A DNA stretch of 52,854 nt from an uncultured Caulobacterales bacterium. Its GTDB lineage: Bacteria > Pseudomonadota > Alphaproteobacteria > Caulobacterales > Caulobacteraceae. The stretch lies in contig CAIOYC010000027.1 of NCBI GenBank assembly GCA_903862425.1, positions 64,001 through 116,854 on the forward strand, in the 5' to 3' direction. The translations under genes and the position numbers were made by a program. The notes under the pieces were generated by a model. That model had not been told where the DNA came from. It did not search any database and was given only the letters and a program-made list of their open reading frames with translations. Of this stretch, positions 8,749 through 15,521 are shown piece after piece. Numbering within the stretch: the first letter of the stretch is position 1; every line of letters begins with the position of its first letter.

Positions 8749-9112
8749 CTGATACTACTTCAGATCTTTTCGTGTCAAAATCATTTACCAATTCTTCGAT
8801 CTTTTGAGCAACTGCACGAAGCATTGGGGCGATCTGACGAGCCGCTTCTGACTCTACCGAAATATAAGATGCCTCTTTTTTGGAATCTTCAATGACAACG
8901 CTCCAATGGAATATGTTATTTAGATCAATTCCAGCCCGCTCTAATTCGCACGAAATCATATATGTCACTAGATAATATCCCGGCTTTCCTGGAGATCCTA
9001 CAGTGTTTATAGTTACATTTCCCTCTCTTTTGTTGGTTGGCGGTATGGGTTCGATTTCTTTGTTATAGGTAACTTGTCCGAATCCAAATTTAACATCTTT
9101 TAGAACAGTCAT
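8738..9112 (-). CDS. AT-rich orphan gene, unknown function (possibly SecB-like fold)
   Basis: A 124-residue protein with no signal peptide, membrane helix or cysteine cluster. Base use differs sharply from every neighbour: I counted 22 G/C in the 60 bases 8761-8820 (37%), in a window that is otherwise strongly GC-rich. This suggests recent transfer. A beta-rich N-terminal two thirds (VKFGFGQVTY, GYYLVTYMISCEL, FHWSVVIED) is followed by a helix, ESEAARQIAPMLRAVAQKIEEL. That order faintly resembles SecB-like chaperone folds, but I would not assign it. The ATG at 9110-9112 has AAGGG upstream. It is divergent from mmcB, and its promoter region overlaps the LexA box. Confidence 0.7.
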   Translation of the reverse strand: MTVLKDVKFGFGQVTYNKEIEPIPPTNKREGNVTINTVGSPGKPGYYLVTYMISCELERAGIDLNNIFHWSVVIEDSKKEASYISVESEAARQIAPMLRAVAQKIEELVNDFDTKRSEVVSANN

Positions 9113-9161
9113 TGGTGAATCCCTTCGGTGCTGTAGCGCTCAAGCACTGCTTCTAAAAAGC

Positions 9162-9189
9162 TATATAATACCAAGCTTGACGAGTCGAA
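9162..9189 (-). promoter_or_regulatory. candidate promoter of the AT-rich orphan gene
   Basis: Reading the minus strand, TTCGAC (plus positions 9184-9189) and TATATA (9162-9167) are separated by 16 bases, a plausible sigma-70 type arrangement about 50 bases upstream of the ATG. The -35 element overlaps the left half of the LexA box at 9187-9201, so LexA binding would be expected to block it. Confidence 0.4.
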
Positions 9190-9201
9190 CATAAGCGGAA
9201 C
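9187..9201 (+). promoter_or_regulatory. LexA (SOS) box of the alphaproteobacterial type
   Basis: GAAC-ATAAGCG-GAAC is an exact match to the direct-repeat SOS operator of alphaproteobacteria (GTTC-N7-GTTC read on the other strand). It ends 12 bases before the ATG of mmcB, a family described as SOS-regulated in Caulobacter crescentus. It also lies in the promoter region of the divergent AT-rich gene. Confidence 0.8.
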
Positions 9202-9213
9202 AGAGTGGCGTCG

Positions 9214-9672
9214 ATGCCTGCCGAAGCCGCTGTCATTCTCGATTTCGCGCCTGTACCTGTGGGGCGGCCGGCGGTGACGCTGGAGGTGACTCGAGGGGCG
9301 GCGCGGCTGCTGATCGGACTGGGTTTCGCGCCTCTTGCCGAGGTTTGCCTGCCCAATGGGCGGCGGGCGGACCTCATGGCGCTCGGCCCGCGCGGCGAGG
9401 TGGTGATCGTCGAGGTGAAGTCCTCGCTGGAGGATTACCGCGTCGACCGTAAGTGGGGCGAGTACGCGCCCTATTGCGAGCGGTTCTATTTCGCCGTGGC
9501 GCCGGAGTTCCCACGCCACGTGCTGGCTCAAGGGCCCGGCCTGATCGTCGCCGACGGCTTCGGTGGCGCCATTCTCACCGACAGCCCGCACATCCCCCTC
9601 GCCCCCGCCCGTCGCAAGGCCCTGACCCTGGCCTTCGCCCGGCTGGCGGCCATGCGGGCGGCGCCTCTGTAG
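9214..9672 (+). CDS. mmcB: MmcB family DNA repair protein
   Basis: A 152-residue putative nuclease of the MmcB family, linked in Caulobacter to mitomycin C resistance within the SOS response. The core RRADLMALGP (Asp53) and VVIVEVKSS (Glu67, Lys69) looks like a restriction-endonuclease (PD-(D/E)XK) active site, followed by the conserved DYRVDRKWGEYAPYCERFYFAV. An ATG at 9214 and a GTG at 9205 are both possible; I prefer the ATG. The exact SOS box just upstream supports damage-inducible expression. It stands alone and is convergent with the YjbR-type gene. Confidence 0.88.
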   Translation: MPAEAAVILDFAPVPVGRPAVTLEVTRGAARLLIGLGFAPLAEVCLPNGRRADLMALGPRGEVVIVEVKSSLEDYRVDRKWGEYAPYCERFYFAVAPEFPRHVLAQGPGLIVADGFGGAILTDSPHIPLAPARRKALTLAFARLAAMRAAPL

Positions 9673-9782
9673 CGGGCCGGGGGCGGTGCCCCGCCGGCGC
9701 TTGTTTCGGCGCGAAAATCGGGTTTCGTCAGGGGTAGCTTATGGTCGGTGCAGAAGGTGCAGGCGCCCGGCGACAGGACTTG

Positions 9783-9818
9783 GTCGATAACCCCCGTCGA
9801 TAAGATCACGGTCGATAA
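9783..9818. repeat. three short direct repeats GTCGATAA
   Basis: GTCGATAA occurs at 9783-9790, 9796-9803 and 9811-9818, at 13- and 15-base intervals, in the 188-base gap between the convergent mmcB and YjbR-type genes. This gap has no other gene. The function is unknown. It may be a protein-binding array or a relic of local duplication. Confidence 0.6.
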
Positions 9819-9860
9819 GGTGTACTCGCCGCGAAAAGCGACAGCGAGATCCGCCAGACG

Positions 9861-10187
9861 CTACAGGGCCGCCTTCGCCGCCAGCCGCTTCGGCGCGATC
9901 GTGGACCAGGCTTCGAACACGAGGGCCTTCAGTTCGACCTCGTCCAGGTCTTCGAGCCGGACAGAGCTCCAATGCACGGTGGCCACCTTGCAGGGCTGGA
10001 AGGTCTCGGGACGGATCTCGAACAACAGATCCTGATGGGCGCGGTCGAGCTTCAGGATGATGCGCCCCTGCCATTGCAAAGCGAAGCTCCGGCCACGAAA
10101 GCAGAAGTCCGGCTCGCCGTGGCTCGCGCGCTCCGTCGCCTCCGGAAGGCTGAGGGCGATGGCGCGCAGGGCGTCGAGGTCGGCCAC
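9861..10187 (-). CDS. MmcQ/YjbR family protein
   Basis: A 108-residue single-domain protein of the YjbR family, with a CyaY-like double-wing fold. VADLDALRAIALSLPEATE opens the domain, followed by FCFRGRSFALQWQGRIILKLD and the HWSSVRLEDLD and LVFEAWSTIAPKRLAAK end blocks. The family is annotated as DNA-binding, but its biochemical role is poorly established. The GTG at 10185-10187 is chosen because the upstream gene stops 2 bases earlier (TGATCGTG), which suggests translational coupling, and because it gives the normal family length. A longer frame exists but its extra residues do not look like the family. Confidence 0.82.
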   Translation of the reverse strand: MADLDALRAIALSLPEATERASHGEPDFCFRGRSFALQWQGRIILKLDRAHQDLLFEIRPETFQPCKVATVHWSSVRLEDLDEVELKALVFEAWSTIAPKRLAAKAAL

Positions 10188-10189
10188 GA

Positions 10190-10870
10190 TCAGCCCGGCC
10201 GGCGCAGGTATAGGCCCTGGAAGCGGACATTGTGGCCGCCGCAGCTCTCGTTGTCCTGCACGACGAGGTAAGGACCGCGCCGATAGCCCCAGACGCGGCA
10301 CTCCTCCTCGACATCGCCGACCTCGAAGCGCGGCCCGGCCAGGCGCACCGCGCCCACCACCTCGCCGATATTGGGCGCGAAACGCGAGGCCGGCACACCC
10401 TTGGGCGGCGCGCGGCTCGGCCAGACGGCGTCGCCGTCCACCACCAGCCTGCCCTTGGCGAGCTTGAAGGTCAGCCCGTCCTCGCCCTCGGCCCAGCGTC
10501 CCGCCAGGAACGTCGCATCGAGGGGCGCATAGGCCGGGGCGGGCGCCAGGGCCGCGTCCGGCACGAAACCGGCCGACGGCCGGCCGCCCGATCCGGCATA
10601 GACGCAGCGAAAGCCGGCCCGCGCCTGGGAGGCCAGCACCCCCTCCCCCGGCACGAGATAGGCTTTGCGGACGAAGGCGCAGCTATGGCCCGGCGCGCAG
10701 GGCTGGGCCTTATCCTGCAGATAGACGCGACCCTCGCGGGCGCCCGGCTTCACCGTCATCAGCGGTGCGGCGGCATAGGCGCCGTCATAGGTCAGGCAGG
10801 TATCGCGCGTCGGCGGCGCGACCACCGGCGGCAGAGCGGCGACCGCAGCGGCGAGCGCGGCGAGGATCAC
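10190..10870 (-). CDS. predicted secreted protein of unknown function
   Basis: A 226-residue protein with a short signal-like N-terminus (MILAALAAAVAALPPVVA). Six cysteines are spread through the mature part, which suggests disulfides in the periplasm. The first half (GRVYLQDKAQPC ... LVPGEGVLAS ... CVYAGSG ... AGFVP) resembles a bacterial SH3-like module. The second half has the pattern LAGRWAEGEDGLTFKLAKGRLVVDGDAVW, and ends with ESCGGHNVRFQGLYLRR. I cannot name a family. Its stop lies 2 bases before the GTG of the YjbR-type gene, so the two are probably expressed together. Confidence 0.65.
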   Translation of the reverse strand: MILAALAAAVAALPPVVAPPTRDTCLTYDGAYAAAPLMTVKPGAREGRVYLQDKAQPCAPGHSCAFVRKAYLVPGEGVLASQARAGFRCVYAGSGGRPSAGFVPDAALAPAPAYAPLDATFLAGRWAEGEDGLTFKLAKGRLVVDGDAVWPSRAPPKGVPASRFAPNIGEVVGAVRLAGPRFEVGDVEEECRVWGYRRGPYLVVQDNESCGGHNVRFQGLYLRRPG

Positions 10871-10876
10871 TTGGAT

Positions 10877-11434
10877 CTACCGCGGCGCGCGCTTGGCCAG
10901 GATGCGCTGCAGGGTGCGGCGGTGCATGTTGAGGCGCCGGGCGGTCTCGGAGATGTTGTGACCGCACAGCTCATAGACCCGCTGAATATGCTCCCAGCGC
11001 ACACGGTCGGCGGACATGGGGTTTTCCGGTGGCGGCGGGGCGCTACCGGCTGCCGCGAGAAGCGCACGGGCCACATCGTCAGCGTCGGCTGGTTTGGACA
11101 GATAGTCCACCGCCCCGGCCTTCACCGCGGCGACGGCGGTGGCGATGTTGCCGTATCCGGTGAGCATGACCACGCGTGCGTCGGGGCGCTCGGCCTGGAT
11201 CACCTCGACAACCTGCAGGCCGTTGCCGTCTTCAAGCCTGAGATCGAGCACCGCATAGGCGGGCGCCTTCTGCTTAACCGCCTGCACCGCCTCGGCCACC
11301 GAGCCCACCAGCGTCACCTCGAACCCGCGCGATTCCAGCGCCCGGCCGAGGCGGGTGCGCAGGGGACCATCGTCGTCCATGACGAGCAGTGTCTTTTCCG
11401 GGAGGGCCGCGATGGCGGCGGAAATATCGGTCAT
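10877..11434 (-). CDS. redox response regulator, ActR/PrrA/RegA family
   Basis: A 185-residue two-domain regulator. The receiver has the acidic pocket Asp20-22, phosphoacceptor Asp64 (AVLDLRL), Thr92 and Lys114 (YLSKPAD). After a short proline linker, a Fis-type helix-turn-helix (NISETARRLNMHRRTLQRILAKR) occupies the C-terminus, the standard layout of RegA/PrrA/ActR. In relatives it controls respiration, carbon and nitrogen fixation and photosynthesis genes in response to redox state. The ATG at 11432-11434 follows GGGAG and begins at the usual position. The cognate kinase lies directly upstream on the same strand (118-base gap). Confidence 0.92.
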   Translation of the reverse strand: MTDISAAIAALPEKTLLVMDDDGPLRTRLGRALESRGFEVTLVGSVAEAVQAVKQKAPAYAVLDLRLEDGNGLQVVEVIQAERPDARVVMLTGYGNIATAVAAVKAGAVDYLSKPADADDVARALLAAAGSAPPPPENPMSADRVRWEHIQRVYELCGHNISETARRLNMHRRTLQRILAKRAPR

Positions 11435-11468
11435 AAAGACGACTCCCAGACGAACGATGCAGAACGGC

Positions 11469-11487
11469 GCTGACACATTGTCGCAGC
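11469..11487. promoter_or_regulatory. inverted repeat upstream of the RegA-type gene
   Basis: GCTGacACattGTcgCAGC is a dyad in which the outer four and the inner two bases on each side pair. It lies 35 bases upstream of the response regulator start. It could be a site for autoregulation by a Fis-type dimer, but this is only inferred. Confidence 0.3.
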
Positions 11488-11552
11488 CCTGCGCTGTCGT
11501 TCAAGGGTAATCGCGCGGAAAGGTTCCGACCACATCAGGGAGCGAGCCGGGA

Positions 11553-12992
11553 TCAGGCGTCCTCGCGCGCCTCGATCTTGGTGCGTGGCCAGGTGGCGGT
11601 GATGCTGGCGCCCCCCACCTTGGCGTTGCCGAACTCAACGCGGGCGCCGGATCGTTCCAGCAAGGTCTTGGCGATGAAGAAGCCCAGGCCCATGCCATGG
11701 TGGTCGGTCCGCGAGCCCTCGCCGTGGCTGCGGGTGGTGATGTAGGGCTCGCCGAGCTTGGCCATCACGTCGGGCGCGAAGCCCGGCCCGTCGTCCTGGA
11801 CCGTGATGGCGAGCAGGCGCTCGTCGTAATAGGCCGAGACCTCCACGGCGCTTTCGGCGAAGTCCACGGCGTTCTCCACGAAGGCCGTGAGGCCGTGCAG
11901 CACCTCGGCGCGGCGGCCGATTTCCAGGATTTCCACGCCCGGCGAGCACGTCACCTCAACATTGACGATGATGCCCACGTCGCGGTGCGGGTCGGCCACC
12001 TCGTCCAGCATCTGCGACAGGCCCATGCGCGAGTGGCGCTCATCTGCGGCGTCCGGCGAACGAGACAGCTTGCGCAGGATGTCACGGCATCGCTCGGCCT
12101 GCTGGATGAGCAGATCCACGTCCTCGGCCAGGGGCGTGCCGGGCTCGGCGCCGCGCGCCATCTCCTTGACGACCACCTGGATGGTGGCCAGGGGCGTGCC
12201 CAGCTCGTGCGCCGCGGCCGCGGCCAGGCCGCCCAGGGCCGACAGCCGCTGCTCGCGCGCCAGCACCGCCTGAGTGGCCGCCAGGGCGATCTCCATCCGC
12301 TGTGCCTCCGCCTGGGCCTGCCAGGCATAGATGGCCGTGAAGACGATGCCGACCGACGTCGCGATCATGTTCGCCATGTTGTACAGCGGCGGTAGATGGA
12401 TCGGCGTGTCGAGATAGGGCAACGGCAGCGACCAGACGTTCATCAGCCCGACCAGAATCAAGGCGAGCGCGCCCACCGCGGCTGCGTAGCGGCTGTTGAG
12501 CGTGGCGGCCGCGACCACGACCGGCGCCACCAGCAGGATCGAAAAGGGGTTGGACAACCCGCCGGTCAGCGCCAGCAGCACCGACAGCTGTACGAGGTCG
12601 AAGCCGAGTTGAAGCACCGCTTCGCGCCCAGTGGCCAGGCGCCCGCCCGGCCAGGCCATGGAGATGGTCAGGTTCATCCAGGCCGCCGCGGCGATCACCG
12701 CCAGAGAGGGCAGGACGGGCATATGGTAGCCCATCAGCCCGCCGACACAGGCCACCGCCAGGGCCTGTCCGGCGATGGAGACCCAGCGCAGCACCACCAG
12801 CAGGCGCAGGCGCAGGCCGCGCCGGGCCAAAGCCCAGCCCCACATCTGCCCGGCCTCGGCGGCCACGTCGTCGGTGGCGCGCAGGCCCGCTTGCCAGCCC
12901 GCGCCGCCGGGCCTATCGCCGTCCGCCAAACCGTCGGCCTTCGCCTGCCCGAAGGGCCAGAACGTCAAAGCCGACAGCGAAGGTCTTGCCAT
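11553..12992 (-). CDS. redox-sensing histidine kinase, RegB/PrrB/ActS family
   Basis: A 479-residue membrane kinase. About six transmembrane helices span residues 60-225, including the ubiquinone-sensing motif GGLSNPF (144-150). The H-box AAHELGTPLATI carries phospho-His262. The redox-active cysteine of this family is present at Cys302 (AERCRDIL). The N, G1 and G2 boxes (FVENAVDFA, DDGPGF, GMGLGFFIAK) form the ATPase. It should phosphorylate the RegA-type regulator next door. The start is uncertain: the ATG at 12990-12992 overlaps the divergent SCO start and lacks a clear Shine-Dalgarno, whereas an ATG at 12845 (residue 50) has GAGG upstream and fits the length of RegB better. Confidence 0.92.
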   Translation of the reverse strand: MARPSLSALTFWPFGQAKADGLADGDRPGGAGWQAGLRATDDVAAEAGQMWGWALARRGLRLRLLVVLRWVSIAGQALAVACVGGLMGYHMPVLPSLAVIAAAAWMNLTISMAWPGGRLATGREAVLQLGFDLVQLSVLLALTGGLSNPFSILLVAPVVVAAATLNSRYAAAVGALALILVGLMNVWSLPLPYLDTPIHLPPLYNMANMIATSVGIVFTAIYAWQAQAEAQRMEIALAATQAVLAREQRLSALGGLAAAAAHELGTPLATIQVVVKEMARGAEPGTPLAEDVDLLIQQAERCRDILRKLSRSPDAADERHSRMGLSQMLDEVADPHRDVGIIVNVEVTCSPGVEILEIGRRAEVLHGLTAFVENAVDFAESAVEVSAYYDERLLAITVQDDGPGFAPDVMAKLGEPYITTRSHGEGSRTDHHGMGLGFFIAKTLLERSGARVEFGNAKVGGASITATWPRTKIEAREDA

Positions 12993-13677
12993 GAAAAAGC
13001 CAGTCAAGGGGAAGCGGAACGGGACGCCCAACCATGCGCCGCGCGCCGGCAAAACGAAAGCCGGGGCCGTTGGCTCCGTCGTCGGGCTGATCGTAGCGGC
13101 GATGGTGGCCGCCGTGGGCTTGGGCGGCCTGATCTGGTGGGAGACGGGCCCGGCCCGCCCGCAGGGCGGCGCGGTCGCTTCGTCCGCCGGCGGCATCGGC
13201 GGGCGGTTTCAGATGATCGACCAGGATGGGCGATCTGTTGATCAGCACGTGCTTGACGGCCACTGGACGGCGGTCTTCTTCGGCTACACCTATTGCCCGG
13301 ACGTCTGCCCGGCGACGCTGCAGGCCCTGGCGCAGGCGGCTAAACGACTCGGCCCCAAGGCGAAGAATCTGCAGGTGGTGTTCGTCAGCATCGACCCGGA
13401 TCGTGATCATCCCAAGGAAATGAAAGCCTATATCGACGCCCAGGCCATCCCGGTGAAAACCGTGGGCCTGACCGGAACGCCGGCGCAGGTCGCGACCATC
13501 GCCAAGGTCTACAAGGTCTATTACGCCAAGGTCGGGACCGGGGCGGAATACTCCATGGACCACACGGCGGTGATCTATCTGATGGACCCCACGGGGCGGT
13601 TCGCCAGCCCGCTCACCCACGGCATGGCGCCCGACAGGATCGCCGCCGAGATTTCCCAAGCCCAGGCGGCCAGCTGA
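12991..13677 (+). CDS. SCO family protein (SenC/PrrC-like copper chaperone)
   Basis: A 228-residue membrane-anchored thioredoxin-fold protein. A basic N-terminus is followed by one transmembrane helix (about residues 26-49). The periplasmic domain has the copper-binding motif FGYTYCPDVCP (Cys102, Cys106) and the partner His191 in SMDHTAV. SCO proteins deliver copper to the CuA site of cytochrome c oxidase or act as thiol-disulfide reductases. Linkage to the RegB/RegA pair matches the prrB-prrC-prrA and regB-senC-regA arrangement in Rhodobacter. The ATG at 12991 overlaps the divergent kinase start. Confidence 0.92.
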   Translation: MKKPVKGKRNGTPNHAPRAGKTKAGAVGSVVGLIVAAMVAAVGLGGLIWWETGPARPQGGAVASSAGGIGGRFQMIDQDGRSVDQHVLDGHWTAVFFGYTYCPDVCPATLQALAQAAKRLGPKAKNLQVVFVSIDPDRDHPKEMKAYIDAQAIPVKTVGLTGTPAQVATIAKVYKVYYAKVGTGAEYSMDHTAVIYLMDPTGRFASPLTHGMAPDRIAAEISQAQAAS

Positions 13678-13717
13678 GCCGTAGGCCTAAAAGCCGCACC
13701 CGGACGCGGACTTGGCT

Positions 13718-13760
13718 GTTGCCGATTTGGCAACCGGGGTGTGTGATGCTGCGTTGCACA
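13718..13760 (+). promoter_or_regulatory. inverted repeat and candidate PhaR-type operator upstream of phaZ
   Basis: GTTGCC-GATTT-GGCAAC (13718-13734) is a perfect 6-base inverted repeat. It is followed by TGCTGCGTTGCACA (13747-13760), whose CTGC-N3-GCA core is close to the CTGC-N3/4-GCAG site I recall for the polyhydroxyalkanoate regulator PhaR. The second site ends 37 bases before the depolymerase start, so a link to storage polymer control is plausible but unproven. Confidence 0.35.
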
Positions 13761-13797
13761 CAAGCGCCCGTGAGGCGCGGCTCCGAGCAGGACCCTA

Positions 13798-15075
13798 ATG
13801 CTCTATGCGATGAACGAATATGGCTACATGGCCGCCACGCCGCTTCGCGCCGCCGCGCGCGTGGCGCGGGACTTCTGGCGCTCGCCCCTGAACCCGGCGT
13901 CTGAGACGGCCATCGGTCGGACCCTGTTCGCCGCCTCCGACCTCTTCGCCAACGTCACCAAGCGCTATGGCAAGCCGGAGTGGCGGATCGACTCCACCAC
14001 CGTCAACGGCAAGCCGGTGCGCGTGCGCCAGACCACCGTGTGGCAGTCGCCCTGGTGCCGCCTGCTACAGTTCGACCGCGACATGGGCGACATGCGCCGC
14101 GCCGGACGGATGGAATACGACCCGGCGGTGCTGATCGTGGCCCCGCTGTCAGGCCACTACGCCACCCTCCTGCGCGGCACGGTGGAGACCTTCCTGCCCG
14201 ACCACGCCGTCTTCGTCACCGACTGGGTCAATGCCCGCGACGTGCCGATGATGGAGGGTCGCTTCGACTTCCACGACTATATCGACCACATCCGCGAAAT
14301 GATCCGCGCCGTGGGCGGGCGTCCGCACGTGGTGGCCGTGTGCCAGCCCGGACCGCCGGTGATGGCCGCCGCCGCGCTGATGGCCGAGGATAACGAGGAA
14401 AGCCGGCCCGCCTCGATGACCTTTATGGGCTCGCCCATCGACGCCCGTCTGGCCCCGACGGTGACCAACAAGCTGGCGGAGGACCGCCCTTTCGCCTGGT
14501 TCGCCTCGAACATGATCCATACCGTGCCGGCGCCCTATCCGGGCGCCATGCGGCGGGTCTATCCAGGCTTCGTGCAGCTCTACAGCTTCATGTCCATGAA
14601 CGCCGAGCGTCACCAGCAGGCGCACCAGCGCTATTTCCAGGACCTGGTCGAAGGCGATGGAAGTGCCGCGGAGAAGCACCTCGAATTCTACGACGAGTAT
14701 CTGTCGGTGCTCGACCTGACGGAGGAATTCTACCTACAGACCATCGACATCGTGTTCCAACGCTACCTCTTGCCGCTCGGCCTGCTCGAGCATCGCGGTC
14801 GACCAGTGGACCTGAAGGCGATCCACGACATCGCTCTGATGACGGTGGAGGGCGAGCGGGACGATATCTCCGGCGTCGGCCAGACCCAGGCGGCGCACGG
14901 CCTGACCCCCAACATCCCCGAGGGGATGAAGGAGCTCTACGTCCAGCCCAAGGTCGGCCACTACGGCGTGTTCAACGGCAAGCGGTTCGAGGAGGAAATC
15001 TATCCCCGCCTCCGCCACTTCATCGCCAAGCACGACGCGGCCAACCACGCCCTGCTCCAGCACGCGGCGGAATAG
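13798..15075 (+). CDS. phaZ: intracellular polyhydroxyalkanoate depolymerase
   Basis: A 425-residue cytoplasmic enzyme that mobilises polyhydroxybutyrate granules. It is an alpha/beta hydrolase with a cysteine lipase box: VVAVCQPGPPV, with nucleophile Cys182, typical of the intracellular PhaZ group. Other family blocks are VLIVAPLSGHYATLLRGTVE, DHAVFVTDWVNARDVP and the end segment QPKVGHYGVFNGKRF, which contains the catalytic histidine. The aspartate probably lies in TVEGERDDISG. The ATG at 13798 gives MLYAMNEYGYMA, the usual start style. It is convergent with hisE, and a REP-like element lies between them. Confidence 0.93.
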   Translation: MLYAMNEYGYMAATPLRAAARVARDFWRSPLNPASETAIGRTLFAASDLFANVTKRYGKPEWRIDSTTVNGKPVRVRQTTVWQSPWCRLLQFDRDMGDMRRAGRMEYDPAVLIVAPLSGHYATLLRGTVETFLPDHAVFVTDWVNARDVPMMEGRFDFHDYIDHIREMIRAVGGRPHVVAVCQPGPPVMAAAALMAEDNEESRPASMTFMGSPIDARLAPTVTNKLAEDRPFAWFASNMIHTVPAPYPGAMRRVYPGFVQLYSFMSMNAERHQQAHQRYFQDLVEGDGSAAEKHLEFYDEYLSVLDLTEEFYLQTIDIVFQRYLLPLGLLEHRGRPVDLKAIHDIALMTVEGERDDISGVGQTQAAHGLTPNIPEGMKELYVQPKVGHYGVFNGKRFEEEIYPRLRHFIAKHDAANHALLQHAAE

Positions 15076-15092
15076 AGCTCTATAATTTCCGC

Positions 15093-15174
15093 TCATCCCC
15101 GCGAAAGCGGGGACCCAGGCTTTTGTTGTTCAGACCGGATGCGGCCGCTCAAACTTGGGTTCCCGACTTCCGGG
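15093..15174. repeat. REP-like extragenic palindromic element
   Basis: TCATCCCCGCGAAAGCGGGG at 15093-15112 forms a stem closed by a GAAA loop and continues ACCCAGGCTTTT. About 40 bases later the element ends with AACTTGGGTTCCCGACTTCC and GGG, a second small hairpin (CCCG-ACTTC-CGGG). The outer parts are imperfect inverted copies. I recall this motif as widely dispersed between genes in Caulobacterales and sphingomonads. Here it sits between convergent phaZ and hisE and may also terminate transcription. Confidence 0.65.
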
Positions 15175-15188
15175 CAAGTGCGCCCGAT

Positions 15189-15521
15189 TTAGCCTCCGCG
15201 CGATGCCTTCTCAGCCAGCCCCGACATACCCTCGCGGGCGGCCAGCTTGTCCGCCACCGCGTCCAGCGGCACGCCGCGGGCGGCGAGCAGGACCAGCCAG
15301 TGATAGATAAGGTCGGCGCTTTCGGCGGCTAAGCCGTCGGCATCCTGACCGACAGCGGCGATCACGGTCTCCACCGCCTCTTCACCGAACTTCTTGGCGG
15401 CCCGGGTCGGATCGGCCAACAGTTGGGCGGTGTAGGAGGCCGAAGCGTCGGCGCCCTTACGGGTCTCGATGGTGGCGGCGAGGCGGGCCAGCACCTCGGC
15501 GAAGCGGTCGGTGGCGTTCAT
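15189..15521 (-). CDS. hisE: phosphoribosyl-ATP pyrophosphatase (HisE)
   Basis: A 110-residue enzyme that removes pyrophosphate from phosphoribosyl-ATP in the second step of histidine synthesis. The all-alpha MazG-like core shows [14 protein letters not shown] and [17 protein letters not shown], with the metal-binding EExxE and ExxD residues. It is the last gene of the his operon and overlaps hisF by 4 bases. hisI is not fused to it and is not in the window. Confidence 0.95.
   Translation of the reverse strand: MNATDRFAEVLARLAATIETRKGADASASYTAQLLADPTRAAKKFGEEAVETVIAAVGQDADGLAAESADLIYHWLVLLAARGVPLDAVADKLAAREGMSGLAEKASRGG

Noticed and set aside
8713-9190. Target-site duplication flanking the AT-rich insert.
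   Set aside because: I compared the junctions by eye (GTCAGAAC on the left, GTCGAAC on the right) and found no exact direct repeat, so I do not claim transposition.
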